This document shows positions 34,884-37,030 of a stretch of DNA of 37,030 nucleotides, in pieces. Positions within the stretch are counted from its first letter, which is position 1. Each line of letters starts with the position of its first letter. A program made the position numbers and the translations under genes. Below the pieces are notes generated by a model. The model saw only the letters and a program-made list of their open reading frames with translations. It was not told the DNA's origin and searched no databases. Source of the DNA: a virus; IMG/VR virus record IMGVR_UViG_3300008266_000199, positions 1 to 37,030 of that record; one strand, 5' to 3'.

Positions 34884-36571
34884 GCTCTTGCATCCGTCAA
34901 AATTGAACTGAGATTCACTGTAAATACCTGTTGATTGCCTTGATGCTCATTCGCTACAGCACAAGCCATGCCAAGGGCTACCATTCCGTCTATTCTGCCC
35001 CGGCTTCGCTTCTTGTCTAGCTTCCGGTTGCCCGCTTCGTCTGACTTCACAACCGAGTTTGCCGCGCACATAGTCAAGATAGGGTGATTGCCGTGACGCA
35101 TCTTTGTGTTTAGCAGGATTGTTTCGAGGTTTCTCAGTGCTGGCGACATTGAAACGAACCCTTGCCCGAAGTCTTGAAATCTGTCCGTAATCAAAGCCTC
35201 TGATAATCCAGCCTTCAGCAGCCACGGCTTAAGGTGCCGCATGTTGTAGCGGTCAAAGGCCACCTTTCTAATATCGTATTCGTTGAACAGGTTGGCAATG
35301 TGCTTGGCAACGTATTCGTATTCAATAGACTTTCCCGGAGTAGTATTGAGAAAGCCCTGCTTTGCCCATAGGTCATAGGGCACGCGGTCTTGTCTTGCCC
35401 GCTCCTCTAGCCCATCAGCAGGAAGCCAGAAAGTAGACTTCACGTTGAACCAGCCGTTCTTCACCGTGACCATAATCAAGGCCGTGAGGTCGCTCGTTTC
35501 TGACAAGTCCAGTCCCGCATAAACCAATCCGTTGAACTGCGGATCGTCGCCAGACTCCGCCCATACGCCCTTAGTCACAAACGGACTATAAGCCTCCACT
35601 CTCTGATTCAAGATCAGGTTTCTGAATTCAGCCTCACGTGCGGGCATCCTTCGAGCTGCCTCTGCCATTGCCATCGTTTCTTCAGCGTTCTGGAAATCAC
35701 CAAAAGCCGGGTTGGCCATGCGTATTGTTTCTTCGCAGAAAGGATCGGCGTCATCTGGGGCAGTGTACAAGAACAGCTTAATTTTAGGCTTCGTCTGCCC
35801 TGCCGCGATACTTGCAATAATCTCGCGCACGCTCTTAATGTGCGCCCCGGTAATATCGACAATCTCCTCTGCCGGACGGCCAGCAAGCGCCAGCTCGAAA
35901 ATTGCTATTTGCTGTTTTGCGTCGTCAATCAGGATTGATAGCAGGTCGCTATCGTTAGGGGCTTGCGTAGATATGATGATTGAAAGGGGGGCTTCTTGCG
36001 CTCCCGTTGCGGTCTCAAGTGCCTCGTATAGCGAATGTCTCGGCCCCTTAACTTGCCCTAGTTCGTCGTGAACAATAAACACCGGGGAAAGGCCGTAGCT
36101 TGTCGCCGCATCAGCAGATAGGGCTTTATAGAGCGTGCCCAGCTCCTGACAAGCCAGCTCCTTGATTGTCTCGCGGATAGTGACAAACTGAGGCAGCAAA
36201 GACGAGAATCGCACCATCTTTGCCGCCAGGCTGTAAACAATCGCCGCCTGATCCCTTGAAAGAGCCGTCGAGTACAGTTGGGAGTTTGGCCTAGCTTCAG
36301 GCCCGCATGCGTGCAGCAATAGCATTATGGCCGCAATAGCGGTCTTGGCGTTCTTGCGGCCTACCGAAATAATAGCTGTTCGCGTAGGGGAGTCATAGAT
36401 TCCCTGAATAATCTCTTTCTGCCAGCTTCTCAGGACAATCGGCTTTCCTACGTCCCGGCCATCGGGAACAATGCAGTGAGTTTCAATCCATGCGATATTC
36501 CGACAAGAGCGTGAACAATACTTGCCCCACTGCTTTTCCGCCTTCTTGTCGCAATACGAGCATTTTGCCAC
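34880..36571 (-). CDS. terL: Terminase large subunit (P27/HK97 type)
   Basis: A 563-residue DNA-packaging motor. ATPase motifs are GRKNAKT (Walker A, 71-77) and VFIVHDE (Walker B with Glu170). Nuclease carboxylates are seen at GLDLSETSD (Asp355) and, near the end, RGRIDGMVAL. An N-terminal zinc knuckle (CSYC, CSRSC; Cys 4, 7, 19, 23) precedes the QKEII helix. This zinc part is not usual in Terminase_1 proteins. The GTG start directly follows the small-subunit stop. Confidence 0.94.
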   Translation of the reverse strand: MAKCSYCDKKAEKQWGKYCSRSCRNIAWIETHCIVPDGRDVGKPIVLRSWQKEIIQGIYDSPTRTAIISVGRKNAKTAIAAIMLLLHACGPEARPNSQLYSTALSRDQAAIVYSLAAKMVRFSSLLPQFVTIRETIKELACQELGTLYKALSADAATSYGLSPVFIVHDELGQVKGPRHSLYEALETATGAQEAPLSIIISTQAPNDSDLLSILIDDAKQQIAIFELALAGRPAEEIVDITGAHIKSVREIIASIAAGQTKPKIKLFLYTAPDDADPFCEETIRMANPAFGDFQNAEETMAMAEAARRMPAREAEFRNLILNQRVEAYSPFVTKGVWAESGDDPQFNGLVYAGLDLSETSDLTALIMVTVKNGWFNVKSTFWLPADGLEERARQDRVPYDLWAKQGFLNTTPGKSIEYEYVAKHIANLFNEYDIRKVAFDRYNMRHLKPWLLKAGLSEALITDRFQDFGQGFVSMSPALRNLETILLNTKMRHGNHPILTMCAANSVVKSDEAGNRKLDKKRSRGRIDGMVALGMACAVANEHQGNQQVFTVNLSSILTDARA

Positions 36572-37024
36572 CTAGCCAAGCTCCCAAGGCTTCTTCATTC
36601 CAGCGCCCTTGCCTTTCGACTTCTCAGGATGATAGGTGGATTGCTGGGTCAGTCTCATCCTGGTAGCCAGCGAAGACATGGCGCGGCCTTCACGCTCCTG
36701 CATGGCAAGGAGTTTGTCGTAATCCTTCAGACTGAATCCCTCCTCGCCTGAGTCGTCATCTTCCTCCCGCATCGCCTGGACACTAGCAGCGTCACCAGAG
36801 TGCGGCCCGACTTCAATCGACCTAATCATCTGAGCAATCCGGTTAGACGAGACAACGTGCCGACAATACTGAGCCAGCAGCGCCCACGATTCACGCGGGA
36901 ACCAGTCAGCAGGAAGCCTATCCACAATGGCACGCCATTCCGAAGCCTGCTCCTGCGTCAATTCCGGCAATGGCTCCGGCCTCTGAGTAGCCACGGCCAT
37001 GCTCTTTTGTGGCACAACTGCCAA
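36572..37024 (-). CDS. terS: Terminase small subunit (P27-like), start at or beyond the right end
   Basis: A protein of at least 150 residues that recognises the packaging site and recruits the large subunit. Family features are PEPLPELTQEQASEWRAIV, ADWFPRESWALLAQYCRH, and YDKLLAMQEREGRAMSSLAT, then QQSTYHPEKSKG and a KPWEL end. The start shown is TTG at 37024. The frame is open to the window edge (37030), and the family often has a few more N-terminal residues before LAVVP, so the true start may lie outside or, if circular, at 1-120 across the junction, up to 43 residues longer. Confidence 0.85.
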   Translation of the reverse strand: MAVVPQKSMAVATQRPEPLPELTQEQASEWRAIVDRLPADWFPRESWALLAQYCRHVVSSNRIAQMIRSIEVGPHSGDAASVQAMREEDDDSGEEGFSLKDYDKLLAMQEREGRAMSSLATRMRLTQQSTYHPEKSKGKGAGMKKPWELG

Positions 37025-37030
37025 GTCTGC

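Noticed and set aside
1-37030. Search for tRNA genes, CRISPR arrays, transposons, a diversity-generating retroelement, integrase and att sites
   Set aside because: None was seen by eye. In particular there is no reverse transcriptase near the fibre genes, so the fibre variation idea does not rest on a retroelement.

Overview
This window looks like a nearly complete, or complete but circularly permuted, genome of a small tailed double-stranded DNA phage with podovirus-type morphology. The main evidence is the virion gene set: a portal and a major capsid protein that resemble the SU10/Kuravirus families, a P27/HK97-type terminase pair, a P22 gp10-like tail stabilisation protein, several internal (ejection) proteins, and no tape measure, sheath or long-tail genes. 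I see no integrase, excisionase, lysogenic repressor, tRNA, CRISPR or transposon, so a strictly lytic life style is the simplest reading. The host is probably Gram-negative: there is a lipobox lipoprotein and an exported protein, and the virion genes resemble those of phages of Proteobacteria. The exact host cannot be told from the sequence.

Layout. (1) About 0-0.9 kb, minus strand: HNH endonuclease and two small conserved phage proteins. If the ends join, these lead straight into the terminase small subunit that runs off the right end. (2) About 0.9-2.2 kb: a terminator and candidate late promoter, a small lipoprotein (minus), and a plus-strand string of very small, partly cysteine-rich genes. 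(3) 2.2-7.4 kb, minus strand: NinG, a C5-cytosine methyltransferase with a second gene nested in another frame, NinB, a DUF551-like protein, P4-type primase, SF2 helicase and a DUF1376 replication protein. (4) 7.42-7.70 kb: a divergent control region with two good sigma70-like promoters, a hairpin-forming inverted repeat and a 13-bp direct repeat. (5) 7.7-14.9 kb, plus strand: ERF annealase, YqaJ exonuclease, SSB, a SNF2-like helicase, an N4/N6 DNA methyltransferase, an HTH protein, a T5 A1-like phosphoesterase, DUF3310 and small proteins. (6) 14.8-15.9 kb, minus strand: a compact lysis block (holin-like, T4-type lysozyme, DUF1353) set between two plus-strand gene blocks. (7) 15.9-17.7 kb, plus strand: small unknown genes and an exported metzincin-type zinc protease. 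(8) 17.8-37.0 kb, minus strand, read right to left: terminase small and large subunits, an unknown protein, portal, scaffold, major capsid, head decoration and adaptor proteins, tail stabilisation protein, internal virion proteins, a glycine-rich fibre and a large fibre with an SGNH esterase.

How the genes work together. The two divergent early operons supply replication (primase, helicase, DUF1376) and recombination (ERF, YqaJ, SSB, NinB, NinG), a lambda-like recombination toolkit placed in a genome with SU10-like virion genes. Two DNA methyltransferases without a cognate nuclease suggest self-modification against host restriction. Genes are packed with ATGA, GTGA, TAATG and TGATG overlaps, which supports translational coupling and fixed many start choices. 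The most unusual features are the doubly coding methyltransferase locus at 3.07-3.81 kb, the signal-peptide metzincin at 16.8-17.7 kb, and a promoter followed about 60 nt later by an intrinsic terminator ahead of the predicted late operon.
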